From assembly GCF_902459765.1 (NCBI RefSeq), contig NZ_CABPSP010000012.1:1-64000 (forward strand): 64,000 nt of DNA. Reading direction: 5' to 3'. Origin of the DNA: Pandoraea anapnoica. Lineage in GTDB: Bacteria; Pseudomonadota; Gammaproteobacteria; Burkholderiales; Burkholderiaceae. A program made the translations under genes and the position numbers. This document shows, one piece after another, positions 1-8,112 of this stretch (position 1 is the stretch's first letter; the number at the start of each line of letters is the position of its first letter). The notes under the pieces were generated by a model. That model saw only the letters and a program-made list of their open reading frames with translations, ran no database searches and was not told where the DNA came from.

Positions 1-76
1 TGGTGGGGCGTGAGTGACTCGAACACTCGACCTACGGATTAAGAGTCCGCTGCTCTACCAACTGAGCTAACGCCCC
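1..76 (-). tRNA. tRNA-Lys (anticodon CUU)
   Basis: The reverse strand folds as a full cloverleaf. The acceptor arm is GGGGCGT/ACGCCCC, the anticodon loop is CTCTTAA with anticodon CTT, the T loop is TTCGAGT, and the 3' CCA is encoded (tgg at positions 1-3). It is identical to the copy 58 bp upstream on the same strand. It starts at the window edge, so further tRNAs could lie to the left. Confidence 0.97.
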
Positions 77-91
77 GATACTACCGGGAAT

Positions 92-121
92 AAAAAAGGC
101 TGCACGGCATCGCAGCCTTTC
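92..121 (-). terminator. Intrinsic terminator between the two tRNA-Lys genes
   Basis: An 8-bp stem (AAGGCTGC / GCAGCCTT, 96-103 with 112-119) is followed on the minus strand by a run of six T. It would end the transcript of the upstream tRNA-Lys copy, so the two tRNAs may be separately transcribed or partly read through. Confidence 0.7.
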
Positions 122-134
122 TTAAAAAATTCGT

Positions 135-210
135 TGGTGGGGCGTGAGTGACTCGAACACTCGACCTACGGATTAAGAGTCCGCTGCTCTACCAACTGAG
201 CTAACGCCCC
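135..210 (-). tRNA. tRNA-Lys (anticodon CUU), second copy
   Basis: Identical in all 76 positions to the tRNA at 1-76, including the CTT anticodon and encoded CCA. It is transcribed leftward and is the promoter-proximal copy of the tandem pair. Confidence 0.97.
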
Positions 211-282
211 AACGAGACCGAGATAATATCGGCTCTTCCGCATGGGGTCAACCCTTGATGGTGAAAATCCGCAAAAAAGGTC

Positions 283-468
283 TCAGGCGAGAAGCGGAAC
301 CATCTCGAACGCCAGCACTGCAAGCACTGCGCCCACGACCACGAGCAGCGATCGCCAGCACATTCGAACGGTCCCTTTGCACGGCATTGCGCCGACAACG
401 ATCGCGCCGAATACCGCAATCGCAAACATGCAGACCAGTTGGGCATTGGAAAGATGGGGCGCGATCAT
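283..468 (-). CDS. Small two-helix membrane protein
   Basis: A 61-aa protein of unknown function. It has two hydrophobic segments (about residues 8-27 and 36-60) separated by a short loop with Cys and Lys (PCKGTVRMCW). The ATG at 468 was chosen over the upstream ATG at 501 because a GGGAG ribosome site lies 7 bases before it. It is leftward, just upstream of the tRNA-Lys pair. No family is recognised; a small inner-membrane protein is the most that can be said. Confidence 0.5.
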   Translation of the reverse strand: MIAPHLSNAQLVCMFAIAVFGAIVVGAMPCKGTVRMCWRSLLVVVGAVLAVLAFEMVPLLA

Positions 469-684
469 GTTGGATCTCCCTGTCGTCACCAGGCGATGCA
501 CGAGGTAAGTCGCGTCTCAAGTATAGAAAACGGCTTCCCTCAAGCAAAGCGGCGCGACAACCGGGGTTTCCCCAGTGGCCGCGCCGTGCTTTCCGGACAG
601 GTCAGCGATCCGTCCGAATCAGCGGCAGGCGTTTTGGCTGCCGATGCTTCGAACCTCATGCATGCCCCTCAGGGGACGTCGTCG

Positions 685-924
685 TTATTCCGGAAGATCA
701 AGGATCAGGATGATCGTCCAGGCGTCTTCGCCTTCGTGGTGGTACTGACGCTCCACCACAACGAACGGTTGCTTCTTGTCGCCCTTGCCGAGGAACATCA
801 CGTCACCTTCCTGCGGCAGGCATTCGAGCGGCGGCAACCCGAGCGGGGTGTCCTTGGGAACGAGCCGTTCGGCCTTCTTCGCTGCGCGCTCGGTCCACTC
901 GATATCTAGTTGGATGTCACTCAC
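685..924 (-). CDS. Conserved-looking small hypothetical protein
   Basis: A 79-aa soluble, mixed-charge protein read from a GTG start (residues VSDIQLDIEW) with an AGGA motif upstream. The upstream in-frame ATG at 969 would add 15 residues with no comparable ribosome site, so GTG is preferred. It ends in a hydrophobic strand-like segment (WTIILILDLPE). No motif or signal peptide is seen. Codon use matches the neighbourhood, so it looks like a real gene, but I cannot assign a function. Confidence 0.6.
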   Translation of the reverse strand: MSDIQLDIEWTERAAKKAERLVPKDTPLGLPPLECLPQEGDVMFLGKGDKKQPFVVVERQYHHEGEDAWTIILILDLPE

Positions 925-1009
925 CGGATGATCCTGTCTATGCAAATTGAAACGGCTGCATGGTAGCACGCAGCCTGCGCAGTCCGCCCCTGTCCACCAA
1001 CGCCGCCAT

Positions 1010-1044
1010 GAAAAAAGCCCGCGCTCCAGGGCGGGAGCGCGGGC
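1010..1044 (-). terminator. Strong intrinsic terminator with no gene before it
   Basis: The stem GCCCGCGCTCC / GGAGCGCGGGC with a 6-base loop is followed on the minus strand by TTTTTT. The nearest upstream minus-strand gene is the DUF4148 protein ending at 1322, almost 280 bp away. It therefore ends either a long 3' UTR or a separate small RNA. Confidence 0.8.
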
Positions 1045-1203
1045 GAAAGTCCCATGCGATTACGGGGAACGCATGGCGACAGGAGATGCGCCCGTGGGAA
1101 CCCGTGCGTGACTGTCGGGCCAGAGGGGAAGCACTGGACCGACGCACCACAGATAGCCCGGCAAAGCGTCGTTGGGCGGGGGCGCGCGCCTGTCGGCGGG
1201 ACT
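1010..1203 (-). ncRNA. Candidate structured small RNA ending in an intrinsic terminator
   Basis: About 400 bp (925-1321) hold no convincing gene. On the minus strand a strong 11-bp GC-rich stem (1017-1027 with 1034-1044) followed by six T forms an intrinsic terminator. Upstream of it are two more hairpins: a GTGCGT/ACGCAC stem with internal CGG/CCG and CCAG/CTGG pairs, and a CATGCG/CGCATG stem. A weak promoter (TTGCGT, 17-bp spacer, TTATGA, 1238-1210) would give an RNA of about 190 nt. No known RNA family is recognised, so this is inferred from structure and the orphan terminator. Confidence 0.3.
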
Positions 1204-1321
1204 AAAAGGTCATAAAGCGAGGCTATAAGGTGACGCAACGCAGGCTGAAGATGCCATTCGGCCTGCGTGCGTCAGTCACGCTGCCCGAGGATGGCAGCAT
1301 GACGAGGGCCGGTTCGGTAGC

Positions 1322-1666
1322 TTACGGATTCGAGTACTTCATCTCGCCGTTCTGGCGCGCACGCACGAGTTCGTCGTAGACCTGTGCGCGCGTTTTGCCC
1401 GGCACATTGGCGTTGGTCATCGTGTTGAACGCAGGGTAGTCGTAGTCGTTCTGCGGGATCAGGCCTTTGGCGCGCGCGTCGACCAGTTCCTCGCGCACCT
1501 GTGCGCGGGTGAGCTGAGACGTTTGCGGCACCCATCCGAACGGCGAGCCGTCGGGGTAAGCATCGCTCGACAGATGCGATTGTGCGAAAACGGAACCTGC
1601 TGCGGTGGCCATCGTGGCCGAGATCAGTGCGGTTGCGATGATCTTGCGATTGAGAATGCGATTCAC
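1322..1666 (-). CDS. DUF4148 domain periplasmic protein
   Basis: A 114-aa protein with a Sec signal peptide (residues 1-28, cut likely after SVFA) and two short related repeats of the form L/KTRAQV-x-(E/D)EL-x-x-AR. Such repeats are typical of DUF4148, a small-protein family expanded in Burkholderiales and of unknown role. The GTG start at 1666 has an AGGA ribosome site 9 bases upstream; the longer frame up to 1819 would bury the signal peptide. Periplasmic location is inferred from the signal. A stress or envelope role is often proposed for the family but nothing here proves it. Confidence 0.8.
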   Translation of the reverse strand: MNRILNRKIIATALISATMATAAGSVFAQSHLSSDAYPDGSPFGWVPQTSQLTRAQVREELVDARAKGLIPQNDYDYPAFNTMTNANVPGKTRAQVYDELVRARQNGEMKYSNP

Positions 1667-1886
1667 GGCGTTATTCCTGTTCTTCTGTGTTGCGGGGGCG
1701 CGCAATGCATCGGTACCGCGAGGCGGTTGGTAGGACGCGGTATGCGTTGTGCGCGACCGGTGAAGCCAGTCTATGCCTGCGGCTATCACAGAAAAACGGC
1801 AATTAAGCGAATGAATCATTACGAGAACCGAAACAATGCGACGTGCGTTCTCATTCGATGAGAGGCGCTCGGTGGCGCGGCATCAA

Positions 1887-1915
1887 TGAAAAACGCCACC
1901 CGAAGGTGGCGTTCC
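1887..1915 (-). terminator. Intrinsic terminator of the LysE-type exporter gene
   Basis: A 9-bp stem AACGCCACC / GGTGGCGTT (1892-1900 with 1905-1913) is followed on the minus strand by T residues. It lies 36 bp beyond the exporter stop codon. Confidence 0.75.
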
Positions 1916-1948
1916 CGATGTGGCGATGCGCAGGCGATGCGGATGCGT

Positions 1949-2566
1949 TCAGCGTGTGGCGATGGCAACCGCTGCACCGGCCATCACGGTGCCTGTCGCG
2001 CGATTAAGACGTTTCACGGCGCGTGCCGAGCTGAGCAGTCGCCGTGCGCGGGACGCCAGCGCGATATAGCTGCCGAACACGATGGCGAGGACCGTCAACG
2101 TGACGCCGACGACTTCGACGTAACCGAGCGCCGTCACGCGTTGGAGATCGAGCAAGTTGGGCAGCAGTGCGAAATAGAACACGACGACCTTCGGGTTGCC
2201 CATCGTGACCGACAGACCACCCAGAAACAGACGCCAGGACTTCTCGCGCGGTGCGGCGGCCAGCGGCTCCGTCGGCGCAATGGCCGGAGCGTGCCACATC
2301 TTCCATGCGAGATAGAGGAGGTAAGCCGCGCCGGCGTACTTGATCGCGAGGAACACGCCGGAGAAAGTATGTGCCAGTGCAGCCACACCCAGTACAGCGA
2401 GCGTGAGCCAGACGACGTCACCAATCGCGACGCCTGCGGTGAAGGCAATCGCGCCTTGCGTGCCACGACCCAGTACGCGCGCGACAATGGCCGCAATACC
2501 GGGGCCCGGTGTGCCCGCACCCACGAACAGGGCGAGCGCGAAAGTCAGCAAGTGAGTCCAGTCCAT
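1949..2566 (-). CDS. LysE/RhtB family amino-acid exporter
   Basis: A 205-aa inner-membrane protein with about five to six hydrophobic helices. The N-terminal stretch contains the family signature GAGTPGPG (residues 16-23), followed by the conserved G-x-x-xG region. The family exports amino acids such as lysine, homoserine or threonine; the substrate here cannot be read from sequence. The ATG at 2566 has GAGGAGA 7 bases upstream, which rules out the longer frame to 2644. It is a single gene with its own terminator. Confidence 0.88.
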   Translation of the reverse strand: MDWTHLLTFALALFVGAGTPGPGIAAIVARVLGRGTQGAIAFTAGVAIGDVVWLTLAVLGVAALAHTFSGVFLAIKYAGAAYLLYLAWKMWHAPAIAPTEPLAAAPREKSWRLFLGGLSVTMGNPKVVVFYFALLPNLLDLQRVTALGYVEVVGVTLTVLAIVFGSYIALASRARRLLSSARAVKRLNRATGTVMAGAAVAIATR

Positions 2567-2672
2567 CGCTGCGTCTCCTCGCGTTGATGTCGTTCTGAGT
2601 GATCTAAGTGTTGTCTGCACCATGCTGCCCTGCCCATCGGTCACCGTTTAGGTGATGACCGATGTGCCGATG

Positions 2673-3140
2673 TCACGCGCCGAGCCAGGGCAGGCCGCGG
2701 AAGCACCAGCCGCTCACATTCTTGCGGTGACCGTTGCCGTCCTTGTCGCCTTCGAAGCCTTCGAGGATGTCGAACGATTGAGTGAAGCCGGCTTCGTAAG
2801 CGACCTTCGCGGCGGCCTTCGAACGGGCGGCGCTGCGGCACAGGAACAGCAGCGGCGTCGTCTTGTCCGTCGCCTGCGACGTCAGTTGTTCGAGGAAGTG
2901 TTCGTTGGGCACGCCACCGGGATAGCGCACCCATTCGACGTTGGCGTACTGCCCGTCCGGCACTTGCGGGCGACCGACCCAATCGAGTTCAGCGCGCGTA
3001 CGCACGTCGATCAGACGAACGTTGGCGTCGGCGTTGAGCAATGCCAGCGCTTCTTCCGGCGTGACTGCACCTGCGTAGGCGAGCTGGCCCGTGGCGCGAC
3101 GCTGCGTTGCTTGGTCGAGAATGGCTTTTGCGCTTGTCAT
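2673..3140 (-). CDS. Rhodanese-like domain protein
   Basis: A 155-aa cytoplasmic protein with one rhodanese domain. The N-terminal helix is followed by TPEEALALL and the conserved D-V-R-T segment (LIDVRTRAELDWVG). The active-site loop is FLCRSAARS, with the catalytic Cys followed by R-S, as expected for a sulfurtransferase. It is divergent from glnA, an arrangement I recognise from Burkholderiaceae. The physiological sulfur donor and acceptor are unknown. Confidence 0.9.
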   Translation of the reverse strand: MTSAKAILDQATQRRATGQLAYAGAVTPEEALALLNADANVRLIDVRTRAELDWVGRPQVPDGQYANVEWVRYPGGVPNEHFLEQLTSQATDKTTPLLFLCRSAARSKAAAKVAYEAGFTQSFDILEGFEGDKDGNGHRKNVSGWCFRGLPWLGA

Positions 3141-3322
3141 ATTGCTGTGATCTCGTTAGTCGATGGTTGTGCTTCATTCTAGCGTGCAGCACACGCAAAG
3201 ATGCGCTTTAAGTGACATCGCGCGGCATTGGGAGTCGTCTGGATATTTTTCGGACTGAATCCACCGCGCCCGACGACGGTGCAATATGACGCACAACTTC
3301 GGATCAGTGATGCAGCATGTTG

Positions 3323-3386
3323 GCACTGAAATGGTGCATAATCAGAAAATGCACCAATTTAGTGATATTTTGGTGCGGCGTGCACC
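3323..3386 (+). promoter_or_regulatory. NtrC enhancer cluster upstream of glnA
   Basis: At 3323-3337 the sequence GCACTGAAATGGTGC exactly fits the NtrC consensus GCAC-N5-TGGTGC. It is followed by additional half-sites: GCACC at 3351, GGTGC at 3372 and GCACC at 3382, giving overlapping inverted repeats with different spacings. The cluster lies about 115-180 bp before the sigma-54 promoter, a normal enhancer distance. Confidence 0.8.
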
Positions 3387-3498
3387 GAGATAGAGAATCG
3401 AGGCCCACGAGTGGGAATTCGACGCTGGACGAACCAGCATCGAATATTTCCTTAGAAATCAGTGGGCGAGGGTGAGGCACGACGGTGAGGCGATGCGC

Positions 3499-3515
3499 TG
3501 GCACGCTTCCTGCTT
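3499..3515 (+). promoter_or_regulatory. Sigma-54 promoter of glnA
   Basis: TGGCACGCTTCCTGCTT carries the -24 GG and -12 GC doublets with the required 10-bp spacing (GG-N10-GC). Transcription would start near 3525-3527, leaving a leader of about 85 nt before the glnA ATG. Together with the upstream NtrC sites this predicts nitrogen-limitation control by the ntrBC products encoded downstream. Confidence 0.85.
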
Positions 3516-3611
3516 ATCACTGGCGAATCCGAACACGGAGTTCGTTAAGAGGGTGCGGCGACGCGGGCGATGAGCGCCAGCAGCGCCAGATTGAATCTTT
3601 CGGGAGATAGC

Positions 3612-5027
3612 ATGAGCAAATCTGTGGCAGATGTGATGAACCTGGTTAAGGAAGAAGACGTCAAGTTCGTCGACTTCCGCTTTACGGACACGCGCGGCAA
3701 AGAGCAGCACGTCTCGGTGCCCGTGTCGCACTTCGACGCCGACAAGTTCGAGAGCGGTCACGCTTTCGACGGTTCGTCGATCGCTGGCTGGAAGGGCATC
3801 GAAGCCTCGGACATGCTGCTGGTGCCGGACGCCAACACCGCTTACATCGACCCGTTCTACGAAGAAAACACGCTGGTCCTGACCTGCGACGTGATCGAAC
3901 CGGCCGACGGCAAGGGCTACGACCGCGATCCGCGCTCCATCGCCAAGCGCGCTGAAGCCTACCTGAAGAGCACGGGCCTTGGCGACACCGCCTTCTTCGG
4001 TCCGGAGCCGGAATTCTTCATTTTCGACTCGGTCCAGTGGAACACGGACATGTCGGGCACCTTCGTGAAGATCAACTCCGAAGAAGCCCCGTGGTCCTCG
4101 TCGAAGGACTTCGACGGCGGCAACACCGGCCATCGTCCGGGCACGAAGGGCGGCTACTTCCCGGTCGCACCGGTCGACACGTTCCAGGACATGCGCTCGG
4201 AAATGTGCCTGCTGCTCGAGCAACTCGGCGTGCCGGTTGAAGTGCACCACCACGAAGTGGCTGGCCAGGGTCAGAACGAAATCGGCACTAAGTTCTCGAC
4301 GCTGGTCGAGCGCGCCGACTGGACGCAGATCCTGAAGTATGTCGTGCACAACGTGGCGCACAGCTATGGCAAGACGGCCACGTTCATGCCGAAGCCGATC
4401 GTTGGCGACAACGGTTCGGGCATGCACATTCACCAGTCGGTCTGGAAGGATGGTCAGAACCTGTTCGCCGGCAACGGCTACGGCGGTCTGTCGGAATTCG
4501 CGCTGTACTACATCGGCGGCATCATCAAGCACGCCCGTGCCCTGAACGCGATCACGAACCCGTCGACGAACTCGTACAAGCGTCTCGTGCCGCACTTCGA
4601 AGCCCCGGTGAAGCTGGCCTACTCGGCTCGTAACCGTTCGGCATCGATCCGTATTCCGTACGTTGCCAACCCGAAGGGCCGCCGCATCGAAGCGCGCTTC
4701 CCGGATCCGATGGCCAACCCGTACCTGGCCTTCTCGGCCATGCTGATGGCCGGTCTGGATGGCGTGCAGAACAAGATCCACCCGGGCGAAGCTGCCGACA
4801 AGAACCTGTACGACCTGCCGCCGGAAGAGGATGCAAAGATCCCGACCGTGTGCTCGAGCCTCGAACAGGCGCTGGAATACCTGAATGAAGACCGCGAGTT
4901 CCTGACCCGTGGCGGTGTGTTCACCGACGGCATGCTCGATTCGTACATCGCGCTAAAGACGGAAGAAGCTCGCCGCGTGGCCATGACCACGCACCCGCTC
5001 GAGTTCGAACTGTACTACTCGCTGTAA
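3612..5027 (+). CDS. glnA: Glutamine synthetase type I
   Basis: A 471-aa enzyme, the usual GSI length, making glutamine from glutamate, ammonia and ATP in the cytoplasm as a dodecamer. Seen motifs are DGSSIAGW (latch region), EPEFFIF (metal-binding Glu), [10 protein letters not shown] (ATP and glutamate site), [12 protein letters not shown] and EAPV. The adenylylation loop NLYDLPPEE has Tyr400, so the enzyme should be controlled by GlnE. The ATG at 3612 is preceded by GGGAG; an upstream in-frame ATG at 3570 lacks a good site. It has a sigma-54 promoter and is followed by ntrB and ntrC. Confidence 0.98.
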   Translation: MSKSVADVMNLVKEEDVKFVDFRFTDTRGKEQHVSVPVSHFDADKFESGHAFDGSSIAGWKGIEASDMLLVPDANTAYIDPFYEENTLVLTCDVIEPADGKGYDRDPRSIAKRAEAYLKSTGLGDTAFFGPEPEFFIFDSVQWNTDMSGTFVKINSEEAPWSSSKDFDGGNTGHRPGTKGGYFPVAPVDTFQDMRSEMCLLLEQLGVPVEVHHHEVAGQGQNEIGTKFSTLVERADWTQILKYVVHNVAHSYGKTATFMPKPIVGDNGSGMHIHQSVWKDGQNLFAGNGYGGLSEFALYYIGGIIKHARALNAITNPSTNSYKRLVPHFEAPVKLAYSARNRSASIRIPYVANPKGRRIEARFPDPMANPYLAFSAMLMAGLDGVQNKIHPGEAADKNLYDLPPEEDAKIPTVCSSLEQALEYLNEDREFLTRGGVFTDGMLDSYIALKTEEARRVAMTTHPLEFELYYSL

Positions 5028-5053
5028 TCGGGTCGCTGCGCAGCAATGCGCCG

Positions 5054-5127
5054 GCATGACGGAACGCCTGCGGCTGACCGTCATGCTCGAAAAGCACGGG
5101 GGATGGCCGCGGCCGTCCCCCTTTTTT
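5054..5127 (+). terminator. Two hairpins and terminator after glnA
   Basis: A perfect 9-bp stem (GCATGACGG / CCGTCATGC, 5054-5062 with 5078-5086) precedes a second GC-rich stem starting GGGGGA at 5098 and closing TCCCCC, followed by TTTTTT. The second is a standard intrinsic terminator. It probably separates high-level glnA transcription from weaker ntrBC expression. Confidence 0.85.
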
Positions 5128-5205
5128 ATCCGCAGCGCGCGCGCTATGCATCGCCGAAGTGCATCGTGCTAGCGGCCTGCCACGAACCTAACGCCTAGAT
5201 CCTTG

Positions 5206-6426
5206 ATGAAAAGTGTCCGCGCTGGTGAGAAAGGGCAGACAAAGCGGGCTTCGCATTCCGCTGATGCCGCCGATGTTGCTGCCGAATTGACGGCTGACGC
5301 CGCAGGCATCCCCGCGCCCCTGTCTGCTGTGCATGCCTTGGTCGACCCGTGGGAAGCGAAGCTTGCCGCGACCGGCATTCTGCCCGGGCTGGAAGCGTTG
5401 CCGACCGTGCTGCTGGTGCTGGAAAAACACTCGTTGCGCGTGGTCTTCGCAAACCCCGCTGCCGAAGCGTTGCTGGCGCTTTCGCGTCGCTCGCTCTCGC
5501 AGATGACGTGGAACGATGTATTCACGAACGGCGAAGTGCTGTCGTCGACGATGACGGAGCTCATCGCGAATCACTTCCAGACCACACGCCTCGATCTGGT
5601 GCTGGAACGCACCGCGCAGGAGCCGTTGCACACGCATGCGATTGTGGCGGCCCCCGAAGCAGCACCCGATTTCGTGATCGTCGAGCTGATCGAGAACGAG
5701 CAGAAGCTCAAGAACGAGCGCGAAGAGCGGATCATCGATCAGGCGTTGATGAACAAGCAGCTCATCCGCAACCTGGCGCACGAAATCAAGAACCCGCTTG
5801 GCGGCATTCGCGGTGCGGCACAGTTGCTGGAGTTCGAACTCGATCAGCGCGAATTGCGCGAATACACGCAGGTGATCATCAAGGAGTCCGACAGGCTTCA
5901 GACGCTGGTGGATCGCTTGCTGGAGCCGCATCGCCATCCGTATATCGCGACGGACGTAAACATCCACGAAGTGTGCGAGCGCGTGCGTTCGGTGGTACTT
6001 GCCGAATTCCCGCAAGGCCTGTCGATCGAGCGGGACTACGACGTTAGCCTGCCCGATTTTCGGGGCGACAAAGAGCAACTCATTCAGGCGCTACTCAATA
6101 TCGTGCGCAACGGTGCCGAGGCGCTACGCGAGCAGATCGCGCGCGGCGATGCACGTATCGTATTGCGCACACGCGTGGCGCGAAAGATCACGATTGCCAA
6201 GCGATTGCACAAGCTGGCATTGGAATTGCATGTGATCGACAACGGGCCAGGCATACCCGCCGACATTCGAGATCGCATCTTCTATCCGCTCGTCTCCGGG
6301 CGAGAGGGCGGAAGCGGTCTGGGACTCACACTGGCGCAATCGTTCATTCAGCGCCACGACGGACTGATCGAATGCGAAAGCCGGCCCGGACGGACGGATT
6401 TCCGAATCCTGCTGCCCCTGGGCTGA
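5206..6426 (+). CDS. glnL: Nitrogen regulation sensor kinase NtrB (GlnL)
   Basis: A 406-aa cytoplasmic PAS-histidine kinase/phosphatase that phosphorylates NtrC under nitrogen limitation and is controlled by PII. A non-conserved N-terminal 45 residues precede a PAS-like region (about 55-165). The H-box NLAHEIKNPLGG carries His192, the N-box is ALLNIVRNGAEAL, and the G-boxes are DNGPGIP and GSGLGL. It has no membrane segments, as expected. The start is ATG 5206 or the adjacent TTG 5203; no strong ribosome site marks either. ntrC follows after 62 bp. Confidence 0.95.
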   Translation: MKSVRAGEKGQTKRASHSADAADVAAELTADAAGIPAPLSAVHALVDPWEAKLAATGILPGLEALPTVLLVLEKHSLRVVFANPAAEALLALSRRSLSQMTWNDVFTNGEVLSSTMTELIANHFQTTRLDLVLERTAQEPLHTHAIVAAPEAAPDFVIVELIENEQKLKNEREERIIDQALMNKQLIRNLAHEIKNPLGGIRGAAQLLEFELDQRELREYTQVIIKESDRLQTLVDRLLEPHRHPYIATDVNIHEVCERVRSVVLAEFPQGLSIERDYDVSLPDFRGDKEQLIQALLNIVRNGAEALREQIARGDARIVLRTRVARKITIAKRLHKLALELHVIDNGPGIPADIRDRIFYPLVSGREGGSGLGLTLAQSFIQRHDGLIECESRPGRTDFRILLPLG

Positions 6427-6488
6427 TGCGGCCCTCACGCCGTCGGCCGTAACACCTGCGGCCGGGCATAGACGTTACACGGTGAACA

Positions 6489-8057
6489 ATGAAGCCGATC
6501 TGGATAGTAGACGACGACCAATCCATCCGATGGGTGCTGGAGAAAGCACTCTCGCGAGCCAATCTGCCGGTGCGCAGCTTCACCGGCCCGCGCGAAGCCA
6601 GCGCCGCGCTCGAACACGATTCGCCGCAAGTGCTGGTGTCGGACATCCGCATGGCGGGCGGCTCCGGCCTCGAATTGCTGCAAATGGTCAAGCAACGGCA
6701 TCCCGGTCTGCCCGTCATCATCATGACGGCGTTCTCGGACCTGGATAGCGCCGTCGCCGCGTTTCAGGGCGGTGCGTTCGAGTATCTGGCCAAGCCGTTC
6801 GACGTGGATCGAGCGGTCGAGCTGATTCTTCGCGCCGTCGAAGAAAGCCTGCGCGAAGCCACGGACGACGAACGCGTTACCGAAGAGCCCGAGATTCTCG
6901 GACAGGCGAGTGCGATGCAGGACGTGTTCCGCGCTATCGGCCGTCTGTCGCATTCGAGCGCGACGGTGCTCATCACCGGCGAATCGGGCTCGGGCAAGGA
7001 ATTGGTCGCACGCGCATTGCATCGACATTCGCCGCGCGCTTCGGGGCCGTTCATTGCACTCAATACCGCGGCCATTCCGAAAGATTTGCTCGAATCCGAG
7101 CTGTTCGGCCACGAGCGCGGGGCGTTCACCGGGGCACAGGCAACGCGTCGCGGACGCTTCGAGCAAGCGGAGAGCGGCACGCTGTTTCTCGACGAAATCG
7201 GCGATATGCCGCTGGATTTGCAGACGCGTCTGTTGCGCGTGCTCTCCGACGGCAACTATTACCGTGTCGGTGGCCACAGCCCGATCAAGGCGAACGTCCG
7301 GGTGATCGCGGCCACCCACCAGAATCTGGAAGATCGCGTGCGTCAGGGGCTGTTCCGCGAGGACCTGTATCACCGTCTGAACGTGATCCGATTGCGCTTG
7401 CCGTCACTGCGCGAGCGTAGTGAAGACATTCCGCTGCTGGTGCGTCACTTCCTGCAGAAGAGTGCACGCGAACTGGGTGTCGAAACCAAACGCATCAGCG
7501 AGGCGGCGCTCACGCATCTGACGCGCTTTCCGTTCCCGGGCAACGTGCGTCAGTTGGAAAACCTCAGCAACTGGCTGACGGTGATGGCGCCGGCGCAGAC
7601 CGTCGAAATCAAGGATTTGCCGCCTGAGTTTCAGACGACAACCGCGCCCGCTGCGGTGGTGGCCGGTATGCCTGCGTACGCGAACGGTGCGGCGCATGGC
7701 GGGGCCGCGACGTCAGGTAACGTCGACCCGACGCAGGGAACGGCGGGATACGGCAGCGTGGGTGCGGTGCCGTCCGTGCCGGTTGGCGGTATGGGCGGTA
7801 GTGCAGGCGAGGCGGCGGGCGTGCCGGGCGTACAGGGCGTGGAGAGCTGGGAGCCGATCCTGCGCCGCGAGGTCGCGCGATTGTTGCGTTCGGCCTCGCC
7901 GGACGTGATGGACCAACTCACGCGTCGCTTCGAGACTGCGCTGATCAACGAAGCGCTGGACTTCACGCGCGGGCGCAAGGTCGAAGCCGCAAGCCGTCTG
8001 GGGATTGGACGCAACACGATTACGCGCAAGATCCAGGAGCTCGGGCTGGAAACCTGA
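6489..8057 (+). CDS. glnG: Nitrogen regulation response regulator NtrC (GlnG)
   Basis: A 522-aa sigma-54 activator. The receiver domain (residues 1-120) has phosphoacceptor Asp52 (VSDIRM). The AAA+ domain (about 138-375) has Walker A GESGSGKE (164-171), the sigma-54-contacting GAFTGA loop (211-216) and the LFLDEIGDM Walker B. A Fis-type helix-turn-helix ends the protein (IGRNTITRKIQELG). The linker between the AAA+ and HTH parts (about 385-445) is unusually long and rich in Gly, Ala and Val. Its predicted targets include the glnA enhancer at 3323-3386. Confidence 0.97.
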   Translation: MKPIWIVDDDQSIRWVLEKALSRANLPVRSFTGPREASAALEHDSPQVLVSDIRMAGGSGLELLQMVKQRHPGLPVIIMTAFSDLDSAVAAFQGGAFEYLAKPFDVDRAVELILRAVEESLREATDDERVTEEPEILGQASAMQDVFRAIGRLSHSSATVLITGESGSGKELVARALHRHSPRASGPFIALNTAAIPKDLLESELFGHERGAFTGAQATRRGRFEQAESGTLFLDEIGDMPLDLQTRLLRVLSDGNYYRVGGHSPIKANVRVIAATHQNLEDRVRQGLFREDLYHRLNVIRLRLPSLRERSEDIPLLVRHFLQKSARELGVETKRISEAALTHLTRFPFPGNVRQLENLSNWLTVMAPAQTVEIKDLPPEFQTTTAPAAVVAGMPAYANGAAHGGAATSGNVDPTQGTAGYGSVGAVPSVPVGGMGGSAGEAAGVPGVQGVESWEPILRREVARLLRSASPDVMDQLTRRFETALINEALDFTRGRKVEAASRLGIGRNTITRKIQELGLET

Positions 8058-8071
8058 AGCGAAACCCGGTA

Positions 8072-8107
8072 GGCTCCCTTGTTTCCTCACATCGCGACAA
8101 GGGAGCC
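8072..8107 (+). promoter_or_regulatory. Hairpin that buries the rfbD-like ribosome site
   Basis: A perfect 11-bp stem (GGCTCCCTTGT / ACAAGGGAGCC, 8072-8082 with 8097-8107) and a 14-base loop. Its 3' arm contains AAGGGAG, the ribosome-binding site of the ATG at 8113. It could limit translation, act as a temperature- or protein-responsive switch, or end ntrC transcription, although it has no U tract. Confidence 0.5.
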
Positions 8108-8112
8108 GTATC

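Noticed and set aside
921-1238. 105-codon minus-strand frame
   Set aside because: It runs through a strong terminator hairpin and is Arg/Pro/Ala-rich without a ribosome site; the region is better explained as non-coding.
3459-4781. Long minus-strand frame over glnA
   Set aside because: Antisense shadow of glnA, an unmistakable gene with a matching promoter; the minus product has no domain features.
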